Origin: Dysgonomonas sp. 521 | GTDB lineage: Bacteria > Bacteroidota > Bacteroidia > Bacteroidales > Dysgonomonadaceae | Length of the DNA stretch: 64,000 nt | NCBI RefSeq assembly: GCF_010501055.1 | Contig: NZ_QVMO01000004.1 | Coordinates: 35,913-99,912 of the forward strand | Direction: 5' to 3' | Shown: piece after piece, positions 7,315-15,021 of the stretch | How positions within the stretch are numbered: position 1 is the stretch's first letter | Layout: every line of letters starts with the position of its first letter | Position numbers and translations under genes: made by a program | The notes under the pieces: model-generated | Databases searched by the model: none | Seen by the model: only the letters and a program-made list of their open reading frames with translations | Told to the model about the DNA's origin: nothing

Positions 7315-8310
7315 ATGATAGAACAAATAATTATTTTAGAACACGTAGACCCTGTTGTCTTTTTCGGGATAAATAATGCCAATTTACAATTAATAAAAAC
7401 ACTGTTTCCTAAACTACGTATCGTTGCGCGTGGGAACGCGATAAAAGTGACCGGAAATGCCGAAGATGTTCCTTTGTTCGAAGAAAAAATAAGGGAACTG
7501 GAAAAATTCTCGGTTGACAGGAATAAACTGGCGCAAGATGACATCATAGACATCGTTAAAGGTAACTCCCCCAATGTAGTAAAGCAAGATAACCTTATCA
7601 TATACGGGATAAGTGGTAAGCCTATTTTTGCCCGCACGCCTAACCAACAGGCTTTTGTTGACAGTTTTTACAAAAACGATATGGTATTCGGTATCGGCCC
7701 TGCCGGTTCGGGAAAGACATATACGGCAATTGCTCTGGCTGTAAAAGCTCTGAAGAATAAAGAGGTGAAGAAAATAATCCTTAGCCGCCCTGCGGTAGAG
7801 GCAGGCGAGAAGCTTGGCTTCCTGCCCGGAGATATGAAAGAGAAAATAGACCCGTATCTGCAACCATTGTATGACGCGCTGGAAGATATGATCGCTCCGG
7901 CTAAACTGAAAGATTATATCGAAAACAAAACGATACAGATAGCACCCTTGGCCTTTATGCGCGGACGTACGTTGAGCGATGCTGTAATCATACTGGATGA
8001 GGCACAGAATACGACCACCCACCAGATAAAGATGTTCCTTACCCGGCTTGGGATGAACGCGAAAATGATTATCACAGGCGACATAACGCAAATAGACCTG
8101 CCGCCATCGCAACTGTCGGGGCTTAAGCATGCCTTGCGCGTACTGAAAGGCGTGGAAGGTATCGGGCACATCGAATTCGATAAAGGGGATATCGTTCGCC
8201 ACAAACTGGTGCAACGCATTGTAGACGCTTACGAAAAAGAAGATAAAAGGGAAAAGAGGCTGGAGAAAAAAAAAGATAGTGAACCCGGAAGAGAGAAGAG
8301 AGGCGTGTAA
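7315..8310 (+). CDS. PhoH family ATPase (PhoH-like protein)
   Basis: 331-residue cytoplasmic NTPase of the PhoH/YbeZ group, linked in other bacteria to rRNA maturation together with YbeY. An N-terminal KH-like segment is followed by TPNQQAFVDSFYKNDMVFGI, Walker A GPAGSGKT at about 128-135, and Walker B VIILDEAQNTT. The charged tail after residue 300 is typical. A -7-like TATCTTTG at 7239-7246 may mark its promoter. Its last codons overlap the GTG start of the broken gene at 8279. Confidence 0.9.
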   Translation: MIEQIIILEHVDPVVFFGINNANLQLIKTLFPKLRIVARGNAIKVTGNAEDVPLFEEKIRELEKFSVDRNKLAQDDIIDIVKGNSPNVVKQDNLIIYGISGKPIFARTPNQQAFVDSFYKNDMVFGIGPAGSGKTYTAIALAVKALKNKEVKKIILSRPAVEAGEKLGFLPGDMKEKIDPYLQPLYDALEDMIAPAKLKDYIENKTIQIAPLAFMRGRTLSDAVIILDEAQNTTTHQIKMFLTRLGMNAKMIITGDITQIDLPPSQLSGLKHALRVLKGVEGIGHIEFDKGDIVRHKLVQRIVDAYEKEDKREKRLEKKKDSEPGREKRGV

Positions 8311-8379
8311 GTGCCATTTTGGCAAGGGCGATATATTAATCGGCGGTTTCCGTTTCAATAATGTCCACTCTATACCTGA

Positions 8380-8561
8380 GTAACTGTTTAAATTTTATAC
8401 GAATATTTTATTATACCTTTTTCTTCGTTCATTTTTAGTCTGTTTTAGTCTGTTTTTTCCTTTCTCTCAACTCAAATAGCCCGCTATTATCGTTTCGAGG
8501 AAGAAAAAAACATCTCTAAAACATCTCTAAAAATTTGAACGAATAAAATTTAAACAGTTAC
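8380..8561. mobile_element. Family R element R2 (182 bp, MITE-like), TSD TGA
   Basis: Ends GTAACTGTTTAAATTTTAT and its complement; flanked on both sides by TGA (8377-8379 and 8562-8564). No coding capacity. Nearly identical in length and sequence to R7 at 41443-41624. It interrupts the gene after phoH, and its removal with one TGA restores the frame. TNA target duplications of 3 bp are typical of some IS5-family groups, so an IS5-like transposase could mobilise it (inference). Confidence 0.85.
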
Positions 8562-8696
8562 TGAATATTTTGAAAATAATCAGGAAGTGGATTTTTATCT
8601 TGATACAGGATGTGATATTTACCTGTTGCGTTTAAGGCAGAATGATAAGAGCAGGATTACCTTCTGTGAAGGAGATGTGATTTATATTATCATTGA

Positions 8697-8890
8697 GAGC
8701 CTGTTTAAATTTTAGCGAAAATTTTTATTACAGGTTCAGGTCAATAGTTCTTAGCAATTTTTTTATGCTCTTTTTACCGTATTTCACCCTTTTTACTCTT
8801 GGTTTAGCCCGCTAAACCGGCTAGCAAAAATGATAAAATACATCTAAAAATAGCTATAAAAAAGATTTGCTATAAAATTTAAACAGACTC
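8697..8890. mobile_element. Family R element R3 (194 bp, divergent copy)
   Basis: Ends GAGCCTGTTTAAATTTTA and, inverted, GAGTCTGTTTAAATTTTA; flanked by TGA (8694-8696) and TAA (8891-8893), both TNA. The interior resembles R6 (tagcccgctaaa motif) more than R2. It interrupts the same gene as R2, and removal with one TNA joins the codons ATT-GAG-AAA in frame. Confidence 0.8.
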
Positions 8891-9002
8891 TAAGAAAATA
8901 TTTAAATCGGATATAAATGCCGAGCTTTGCTATATTGCCGGCCTGCTGAAAGAAAAAGGTATTCCTGAGATAATAGAAGGGCAGATATCCCTCGGTATTT
9001 GA

Positions 9003-9276
9003 TATGAAAAAATAGAACGGTTTAGCCCGCTGATTAGCTCCGCCGGCTGCTGGTTGATGCTGTGGGACGAAGCATCCCGTGTCTTTTTTTAGGGACGGGA
9101 TATTTTATATACTGCTTATATGTAACTATATATACTTTTAAACAGACCGATGCCGGCTTTAATAATTATTTTCATTTAAAGGCTTTGGCTACTATGTTTT
9201 TGCAATGTGTATCCAAATATTTTTCTTACTTTTGTGCTTTCTTTTTAGAGTCTAAAAAAATATAAAACGTAAAGTC
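9003..9276. other. Spacer upstream of pyrG with a -7-like element
   Basis: No gene recognised. TACTTTTG at 9237-9244 fits the Bacteroidetes -7 consensus and lies 33 nt before the pyrG start; a -33 TTTG at the expected distance is not evident. A hairpin-like gacgaagcatcccgtgtc / agggacggga region lies around 9066-9102. Confidence 0.35.
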
Positions 9277-10890
9277 GTGGCTAATACGAAGTATATATTT
9301 GTTACAGGAGGAGTTATATCTTCCTTAGGTAAAGGTATTATAGCCTCCTCGCTGGGCAAACTACTACAGGCAAGAGGTTATAAAGTGACAATTCAGAAAC
9401 TGGATCCCTATATAAATATCGACCCGGGTACATTAAACCCCTACGAACATGGGGAATGCTATGTGACTGTCGATGGCCACGAAGCAGACCTTGACCTAGG
9501 GCATTACGAAAGGTTCCTGAACCAGCCTACGCACAAGGATAACAATATTACCACAGGACGTATATACCAGAATGTAATCAATAAAGAACGCAAAGGCGAC
9601 TATCTGGGTAAGACGGTGCAGATTGTACCACATATCACAGATGAGATCAAGCGTAACATCAAGAACTTAGGAACAAAGTACAATTACGACTTTGTGATTA
9701 CCGAAATAGGGGGAACGGTAGGGGATATCGAATCCCTTCCTTTCATCGAAAGCGTTCGCCAGTTGCGTTGGGAGCTTGGCAAAAATTGCCTGTGCGTACA
9801 TCTGACTTACGTGCCATATATCTCGGCGGCTAAGGAAGTAAAGACAAAACCAACCCAGCATTCGGTAAAACAACTTCAGGCAGAAGGGGTGCAGCCCGAT
9901 CTTCTTGTGTTGAGGACAGAGCACACACTGAATAAGGAAATACTGCGTAAGGTAGCTTTATTCTGTAATGTGGAAGTAGACGCCGTTGTGCAGTCGGTCG
10001 ATGTCTCTACCATTTATGAAGTTCCGTTGAGAATGCAGGATCAGAATATGGATGAGATCGTGTTGCGCAAACTGGGTATGCCAATCGGCGAAAAACCGGT
10101 AATGCAGCCTTGGCGCGATTTTCTTGACAAAAAGAAACATGCCAAAGAAACTATCCGTATAGGGCTTGTTGGAAAATATACAGAGCTGCCGGATGCTTAC
10201 AAGTCTATCAATGAATCCCTGTTGCAGGCTACTACATACAACGACTGCAAGCTGGATTTACAATTTATCCTGTCTGACAAACTGTCCGAAGATAACATAG
10301 AGAAAACACTGTCATCGATGGATGGCATACTTATTGCTCCCGGTTTTGGGCAGAGAGGCATAGAAGGCAAGATCCTTGCTCTGAAATATGCCCGCGAACA
10401 TGATGTCCCTACATTTGGAGTATGCCTGGGTATGCAATGCATGGTGGTTGAATTTGCACGCAATGTTATTGGGCTTGAAGAAGCGAATTCGACGGAAATG
10501 AACCCGCATACGCCATTCAAGGTAATAGACCTGATGGAAGAACAGAAGAATATTACCAATATGGGGGGAACGATGCGTTTAGGCGCATATAAGTGTGAAC
10601 TGGAGAAAGGTTCACTCGTATACAAAGCCTATGGAAAAAAACTGATTGAAGAGCGTCACCGTCACCGCTTTGAATTCAACAACGACTTCAAAGAAGACTT
10701 TGAAAAACATGGAATGAAATGTACAGGTATAAATCCTGAAATGGGACTTGTGGAAGTGGTGGAAATACCCGGAAAAAAATGGTTCCTGGGAGTTCAGTTC
10801 CACCCTGAATATAATAGTACTGTTGTTTCTCCGAATCCGTTGTTTCTTAGTTTTATAAAAGCAGTAAAAGAAAATAAAGTAAAAAAATAA
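9277..10890 (+). CDS. pyrG: CTP synthase
   Basis: Converts UTP, ATP and glutamine to CTP in the cytoplasm. The 537-residue protein has the synthetase domain (about 1-265) beginning KYIFVTGGVISSLGKGI with the P-loop-like GKG, the DGHEADLDLGHYERF segment, and a C-terminal class I glutamine amidotransferase domain (about 290-535) with the nucleophile in FGVCLGMQC and catalytic His-Glu in FHPEYNS. The start codon is GTG at 9277, giving MANTKYIF, the expected beginning. yidC follows 110 nt downstream in the same direction, a common order in Bacteroidetes. Confidence 0.97.
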   Translation: MANTKYIFVTGGVISSLGKGIIASSLGKLLQARGYKVTIQKLDPYINIDPGTLNPYEHGECYVTVDGHEADLDLGHYERFLNQPTHKDNNITTGRIYQNVINKERKGDYLGKTVQIVPHITDEIKRNIKNLGTKYNYDFVITEIGGTVGDIESLPFIESVRQLRWELGKNCLCVHLTYVPYISAAKEVKTKPTQHSVKQLQAEGVQPDLLVLRTEHTLNKEILRKVALFCNVEVDAVVQSVDVSTIYEVPLRMQDQNMDEIVLRKLGMPIGEKPVMQPWRDFLDKKKHAKETIRIGLVGKYTELPDAYKSINESLLQATTYNDCKLDLQFILSDKLSEDNIEKTLSSMDGILIAPGFGQRGIEGKILALKYAREHDVPTFGVCLGMQCMVVEFARNVIGLEEANSTEMNPHTPFKVIDLMEEQKNITNMGGTMRLGAYKCELEKGSLVYKAYGKKLIEERHRHRFEFNNDFKEDFEKHGMKCTGINPEMGLVEVVEIPGKKWFLGVQFHPEYNSTVVSPNPLFLSFIKAVKENKVKK

Positions 10891-11000
10891 AAGGATGTTT
10901 ATCAGTAGCAGTTCAGACCGGATTTTATCCTATGTTGAGCTAACTACGGAGAACATCTAATAAAATTTGAAAGGAATATAAAACTAATAACTATCTATAA

Positions 11001-12950
11001 ATGGATAAGAATACGATTACCGGGTTTATCCTGATCGCAGCCGTAATTATTGGATTTACACTACTTAGCAGGCCTTCGGCGGAAGACATCGAACGACAGA
11101 AACAACAACGCATAAAAGATTCTATCGAATATGCTCAGACATTGCAGCGTGAGCGTGAAAATATCATAGACACTATAGCGGGCAAAAAAGAGAACAAAGC
11201 AGATGATTTCTTCGCTGCCCCTGTTCAGGAGAGTGATTCTACTCTTTCCACTATCGATTCGTTACAGCAGGCTAATCGGCAGCCTGAACAATTTATAACT
11301 CTTGAAAACAGCAAAGTAAAGGCGGTTTTCTCTACCAAGGGAGGGAAAATGGTCAGTGTGCAGTTGAAAGAATACATGAGTTATAACAAGGAAGATAAAA
11401 AGAATACAGATTCGTTATATATCTTCAATAACGATGCTGATTTCGCCCTGCTTCTAACTAATAAGCAACAAAAAGTATTGAGTACAAGCGATCTGATATT
11501 CACTCCTGTGCAGACAGAAGACGACAATTCGCTTATCATGCGCTATTCATATTCGGGCACCCAGCATATCGACTTTGTTTACAAACTGGCAGATGATGAT
11601 TATATGATGAAATATGACATCAACCTTGTAGGTTTGCAGCCTATGCTAGCCCGCGACCGCAGTGATATATTTGAGCTTAGCTGGTCGCAAAGAATGCGCA
11701 GGCAGGAGAAGAGCGTAAAGAACGAACAGCGTTATTCTCATCTTTGCTACAAGTATGTAGGCGGCGACGTGAAGGAGATGAGCGCCGATAAGAGCGAACA
11801 AGTGGAAGTGAAAGAACCTGCTAAATGGATTGCTTTCAAAAACCAGTTCTTTGCTCCTATACTGATTGCCGATGATAAAATAGAAACGGCGCTGCTTGAT
11901 TCGAGGGTTTTGCAAACAGACGAAAGCAGTGAATATCTGAAAAGTTTTGAAGCTACGATTTATGCCCCTGCGAAGATAGGCGCGACAGACGAAACACTGA
12001 ATGCCGGATTCACATACTATCTGGGGCCTATGTCCTTTTCCCTGTTGAAAAAGTATGACAGCCATATAGACGATGCGAATAAACAGTTGGATCTGGATAA
12101 ATTAGTGCCATTGGGATGGACGCTATTCCGCTGGATAAATCAATATTTTGTAATCCCTATCTTCAACTTCCTGAGAGGTACGGGCTTATCGATGGGTATT
12201 GTTATACTCTTGCTTACCATTATTGTTAAATTGATTATTTCCCCTCTGACATATAAATCATTTATGTCTTCTGCCAAGATGCGTGTCCTACGTCCTCAGG
12301 TAGAAGAGTTGAATGCCAAATATCCGAAGCAGGAACAGGCTATGGAAAAGCAACAGGCTACAATGGCGCTGTATAGTAAGGCAGGCGTTAATCCGATGAG
12401 CGGTTGTATTCCGTTATTGCTGCAGATGCCGATACTGATAGCCTTATTCTCATTCTTCCCCAATGCGATAGAGTTGCGCCAGCAAAGCTTCTTGTGGGCT
12501 TCCGACTTGTCTACGTATGACGCCATCATCGAATGGAAGAACCATATCCCACTGATAGGTACGCATATCAGTTTGTTCTGTATACTGATGACGGCAACCA
12601 ATATCATCTATACGAAATTCAATATGGAAATGACCAATACCGGCCAGCAGCAGATGCCGGGTATGAAATGGATGATGTACCTGATGCCGTTAATCTTCCT
12701 GTTCATGCTGAATGATTATCCGTCCGGTCTTACATATTATTATTTCCTTTCGTTGTTGATAACAATCTTGTTGACGATGGCATTCCGCTTTATGATTGAT
12801 GAGAAAAAGGTATTGGCTAAACTGGAAGCGAATAAGGCCAAGCCTAAAAAGAAATCAGGTTTTATGGCTCGCCTTGCCGAAGCGCAGAAGATACAGCAAC
12901 AACAGCTGAATGAAAGAAATAAATCGAACAGCACAAAGAGAAAAAGATAA
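11001..12950 (+). CDS. yidC: Membrane protein insertase YidC
   Basis: Inserts and folds inner-membrane proteins, alone or with Sec. The 649-residue protein has an N-terminal membrane anchor (TGFILIAAVIIGFTLL), a long periplasmic beta domain (about 60-350) and the conserved five-helix core with LSMGIVILLLTIIVKLIISPLTYKS and GVNPMSGCIPLLLQMPILIALF. A basic C-terminal tail (KPKKKSG..NERNKSNSTKRKR) is suited to ribosome contact. Downstream of pyrG and followed by a strong hairpin terminator. Confidence 0.96.
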   Translation: MDKNTITGFILIAAVIIGFTLLSRPSAEDIERQKQQRIKDSIEYAQTLQRERENIIDTIAGKKENKADDFFAAPVQESDSTLSTIDSLQQANRQPEQFITLENSKVKAVFSTKGGKMVSVQLKEYMSYNKEDKKNTDSLYIFNNDADFALLLTNKQQKVLSTSDLIFTPVQTEDDNSLIMRYSYSGTQHIDFVYKLADDDYMMKYDINLVGLQPMLARDRSDIFELSWSQRMRRQEKSVKNEQRYSHLCYKYVGGDVKEMSADKSEQVEVKEPAKWIAFKNQFFAPILIADDKIETALLDSRVLQTDESSEYLKSFEATIYAPAKIGATDETLNAGFTYYLGPMSFSLLKKYDSHIDDANKQLDLDKLVPLGWTLFRWINQYFVIPIFNFLRGTGLSMGIVILLLTIIVKLIISPLTYKSFMSSAKMRVLRPQVEELNAKYPKQEQAMEKQQATMALYSKAGVNPMSGCIPLLLQMPILIALFSFFPNAIELRQQSFLWASDLSTYDAIIEWKNHIPLIGTHISLFCILMTATNIIYTKFNMEMTNTGQQQMPGMKWMMYLMPLIFLFMLNDYPSGLTYYYFLSLLITILLTMAFRFMIDEKKVLAKLEANKAKPKKKSGFMARLAEAQKIQQQQLNERNKSNSTKRKR

Positions 12951-12973
12951 GATAGAATTATAGGTAAATAAAA

Positions 12974-13004
12974 TGGGCTAGCTGACAATCAGCTAGCCCA
13001 TTTT
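12974..13004. terminator. Bidirectional terminator between yidC and a lipoprotein gene
   Basis: TGGGCTAGCTGA pairs perfectly with TCAGCTAGCCCA around a 3-nt loop, followed by TTTT on the plus strand and preceded by AAAA, so it can serve both convergent genes. Confidence 0.85.
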
Positions 13005-13024
13005 GCGTTGTACGGTCGCTTTTA

Positions 13025-13654
13025 TTATCTCTCCCTTTCCCTTGAGCTATTGTTTTCCTTATTTGTTGTAGACTCCCTTGTCCCGCTGTTTGTATTTGCA
13101 GGCCTTGTTCCCGGTCGTACAGATTCTGCTGGTTTTGTCGTAGGGCGGGTGTTGTTGGATGGGCGTACCGAAGATGATGACGAACTTCCCGGTCTGCCTG
13201 ACTCACTCGGTCTGTCAGGCCTTCCCGAACTGGAATTGTTTGAATTCCCCGGGCGGTTCGAACTTCCCGGACGGTTTGAGTTATCTGGTCTGTTTGGCCG
13301 ATTTGGCCTGTTGCCTGGCCGTCCTACATAGATAGGCCTGCCGTAGTCCGGCAATATCACAGGAGGAGCAGGCGCGATATAATCTATATCATCATACAGG
13401 AATTCATATCCTACCAGATAATCGTTCCAGAATTCCAATGCGTAGACCTCATTTCTTGCAGAGCGGTATTCCAGCACTTCCTGATATCCGTCTTGTGTTC
13501 TGTTTACGGCTAATACACGTTGCGGCTCGCCTACGGCATATATGACCTGTTCTTTGGTCATGCCTGTCGTTAGCCGGTTCAGGTCGAGCGTATTGTATGT
13601 TCCGCAAGAAAAGAATATGACGGATATGATTCCTATTAAAATTAACTTTTTCAT
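13025..13654 (-). CDS. SmpA/OmlA-like lipoprotein with Pro/Arg/Asn/Ser-rich tail
   Basis: 209-residue envelope lipoprotein: signal MKKLILIGIISVIFFSCG with lipobox Cys, then a BamE/SmpA-like segment (LNRLTTGMTKEQVIYAVGEP) and a short beta domain up to about residue 100. From about 108 on it is low-complexity, with repeated N-R-P, R-P-G and S-S-S patterns. The tail is probably disordered and may contact peptidoglycan or another surface (inference). Function unknown. Confidence 0.75.
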   Translation of the reverse strand: MKKLILIGIISVIFFSCGTYNTLDLNRLTTGMTKEQVIYAVGEPQRVLAVNRTQDGYQEVLEYRSARNEVYALEFWNDYLVGYEFLYDDIDYIAPAPPVILPDYGRPIYVGRPGNRPNRPNRPDNSNRPGSSNRPGNSNNSSSGRPDRPSESGRPGSSSSSSVRPSNNTRPTTKPAESVRPGTRPANTNSGTRESTTNKENNSSRERER

Positions 13655-13740
13655 AATTTGGATAATGTTCTTAGTTTTATAAACTAAACAATATAGAAGG
13701 CTTAGAGTTTACAAATCTTGCTGAAAAAGTATATAAAGGA

Positions 13741-13771
13741 AAAAGACCGTCTCATTGCGAGACGGTCTTTT
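13741..13771. terminator. Terminator after the FKBP isomerase gene
   Basis: AAAAGACCGTCTC at 13741-13753 and its exact complement at 13759-13771 form a 13-bp stem with a 5-nt loop. The outer A/T pairs supply T-runs on either strand. It lies 23 nt past the stop of the FKBP gene. Confidence 0.85.
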
Positions 13772-13793
13772 CATTCTATTAATCAGGTTTATT

Positions 13794-14759
13794 TTAGTTC
13801 TCGATATCTATCAGTTCTATTTCGAAGATAAGGTTTGAGAATGGTTTGATTTTTCCCGTATCGCGAGCGCCATAAGCCAGGTCGTAAGGAATATACAATA
13901 TCCATTTAGAACCTACAGGCATTAGCTGTAAAGCTTCGGTCCATCCTTTGATAACCTGTCCGACACCGAATACGGCAGGTTGGCCACGTTCGATGCTGCT
14001 GTCAAATACTGTTCCGTCAATTAGCGTTCCATTGTAGTGGACTTTAACCCTGTCGGAGGCGGTAGGCTTCTCTCCGGTACCGTTTGTTATTACTTTATAT
14101 TGCAAGCCGCTTGGTAAAGTTACCACTCCGTCTTTCGTTGCGTTATCTGCCATGAACTTATCTCCTTCGGCTATCTGGTCAGCGTATTCAGCTTTTTGGG
14201 CTTCATCCTTTTTGGCTTGCATTTTAGCCTGAGCTTCCTGCATTTTTTCGTTGAATGCCTCAGCCGGGTTTTCGATTAAGAAATCTTCTCCGCCCATAGC
14301 AGCATCCATAGCAGCTGCAAATGCATCAGTATTTAATTTCTGAGTGTTTCCTTCCCCATATATTTGTTGCAGCAGTCCCGGCATCATCTGTTTCAGTATT
14401 TGCCCACCAACGGAAAGTCCTGTGTTATATGCGTTCTTCGCTTCGGGAGCGTCCATACCATCTTTTAGTCCTGCCAGGAATTCAGCCCTGTTCCTGTTAT
14501 TGGCGTTGATTATAGAATCGCGTTGCATCACAGATTCCACACCGGTAGTATCCGAAACAACGCCTAGTTGCTGCAAATACATCGATAACCCTTGTTGGTA
14601 CAGGCTGGCGCCAAACATATAGGATAATGAGTCTATTTCTGTTTTCAGTACAGGTTTGGATGGGGTAATCTTCTGTGCGGGAGTCTTTTTTTGAGCCATT
14701 AAGCTAGATGAGCTAAAGATAGCGCATAATGCAAAAGAGAAAATTAAAAATTTCTTCAT
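13794..14759 (-). CDS. FKBP-type peptidyl-prolyl cis-trans isomerase (periplasmic)
   Basis: 321 residues with a Sec signal peptide MKKFLIFSFALCAIFSSSSLMAQ. An N-terminal FkpA-like dimerisation region spans about 35-210, including a helical charged stretch (AFNEKMQEAQAKMQAKKDEAQ). The C-terminal FKBP domain (about 215-320) has VKVHYNGTLIDGTVFDSS and the active-site region GWTEALQLMPVGSKW and YGARDTG. It likely catalyses prolyl isomerisation and acts as a folding factor for exported proteins. Upstream on the minus strand is a -7-like TATTTTTG near 14836. Monocistronic by its terminator and divergent neighbour. Confidence 0.92.
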   Translation of the reverse strand: MKKFLIFSFALCAIFSSSSLMAQKKTPAQKITPSKPVLKTEIDSLSYMFGASLYQQGLSMYLQQLGVVSDTTGVESVMQRDSIINANNRNRAEFLAGLKDGMDAPEAKNAYNTGLSVGGQILKQMMPGLLQQIYGEGNTQKLNTDAFAAAMDAAMGGEDFLIENPAEAFNEKMQEAQAKMQAKKDEAQKAEYADQIAEGDKFMADNATKDGVVTLPSGLQYKVITNGTGEKPTASDRVKVHYNGTLIDGTVFDSSIERGQPAVFGVGQVIKGWTEALQLMPVGSKWILYIPYDLAYGARDTGKIKPFSNLIFEIELIDIEN

Positions 14760-14910
14760 ATTGTTCTGTTTTATTATTTGGTTTTTCTTTTATAGTTTCT
14801 GGGAATGTGTCTATTATAATGAGATACAAAAATAGTATTTTTTATTTGTTAAACAGAGCTTGAAGTATAAAGTAATTCTAAAACATTATAAAAACTTGAA
14901 AACTAATCGC

Positions 14911-14918
14911 TACCTTTG
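14911..14918 (+). promoter_or_regulatory. Candidate -7 element for the DEAD-box helicase gene
   Basis: TACCTTTG matches TAnnTTTG. A TTTG at the usual 19-21 bp upstream is not present, so the -33 box is weak or absent. The distance to the start codon (about 100 nt) implies a long leader, which is common for cold-inducible helicase genes but is not proof of that regulation. Confidence 0.35.
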
Positions 14919-15021
14919 CGCGTCCTTTTTGGCTAGCTCTCTTATGTCGAATAATTTTGGGGTGGGAGTAGGCCGAAAAATGAAGGGCTTATTTACCACA
15001 AAAGATATTTGAAAATTTTTA

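Larger units (their letters stand above)
8279..9002 (+). pseudogene. Small gene of unknown function interrupted by two family R elements
   Basis: Three coding pieces (8279-8379, 8565-8696, 8894-9002) are separated by inserted elements R2 (8380-8561) and R3 (8697-8890). Joining the pieces while keeping one TNA trinucleotide at each site gives a single open frame of 113 codons from GTG 8279 to TGA 9002 with no internal stop. Recognisable parts are CKCHFGKGDILIGGF, then EVDFYLDTGCDIYLLRLRQN, then DINAELCYIAGLLKEKG. I do not recognise the family. The GTG start overlaps the end of phoH by 32 nt and is tentative; the frame through both junctions does not depend on it. As it stands the gene is disrupted. 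Confidence 0.75.

Noticed and set aside
7414-8358. 314-codon frame opposite phoH
   Set aside because: Antisense shadow of a clear PhoH family gene; composition shows no domain.
9062-9265. 67-codon frame before pyrG
   Set aside because: Lies in the promoter region of pyrG, has no domain and ends next to the pyrG start; AT-rich spacer gives it by chance.
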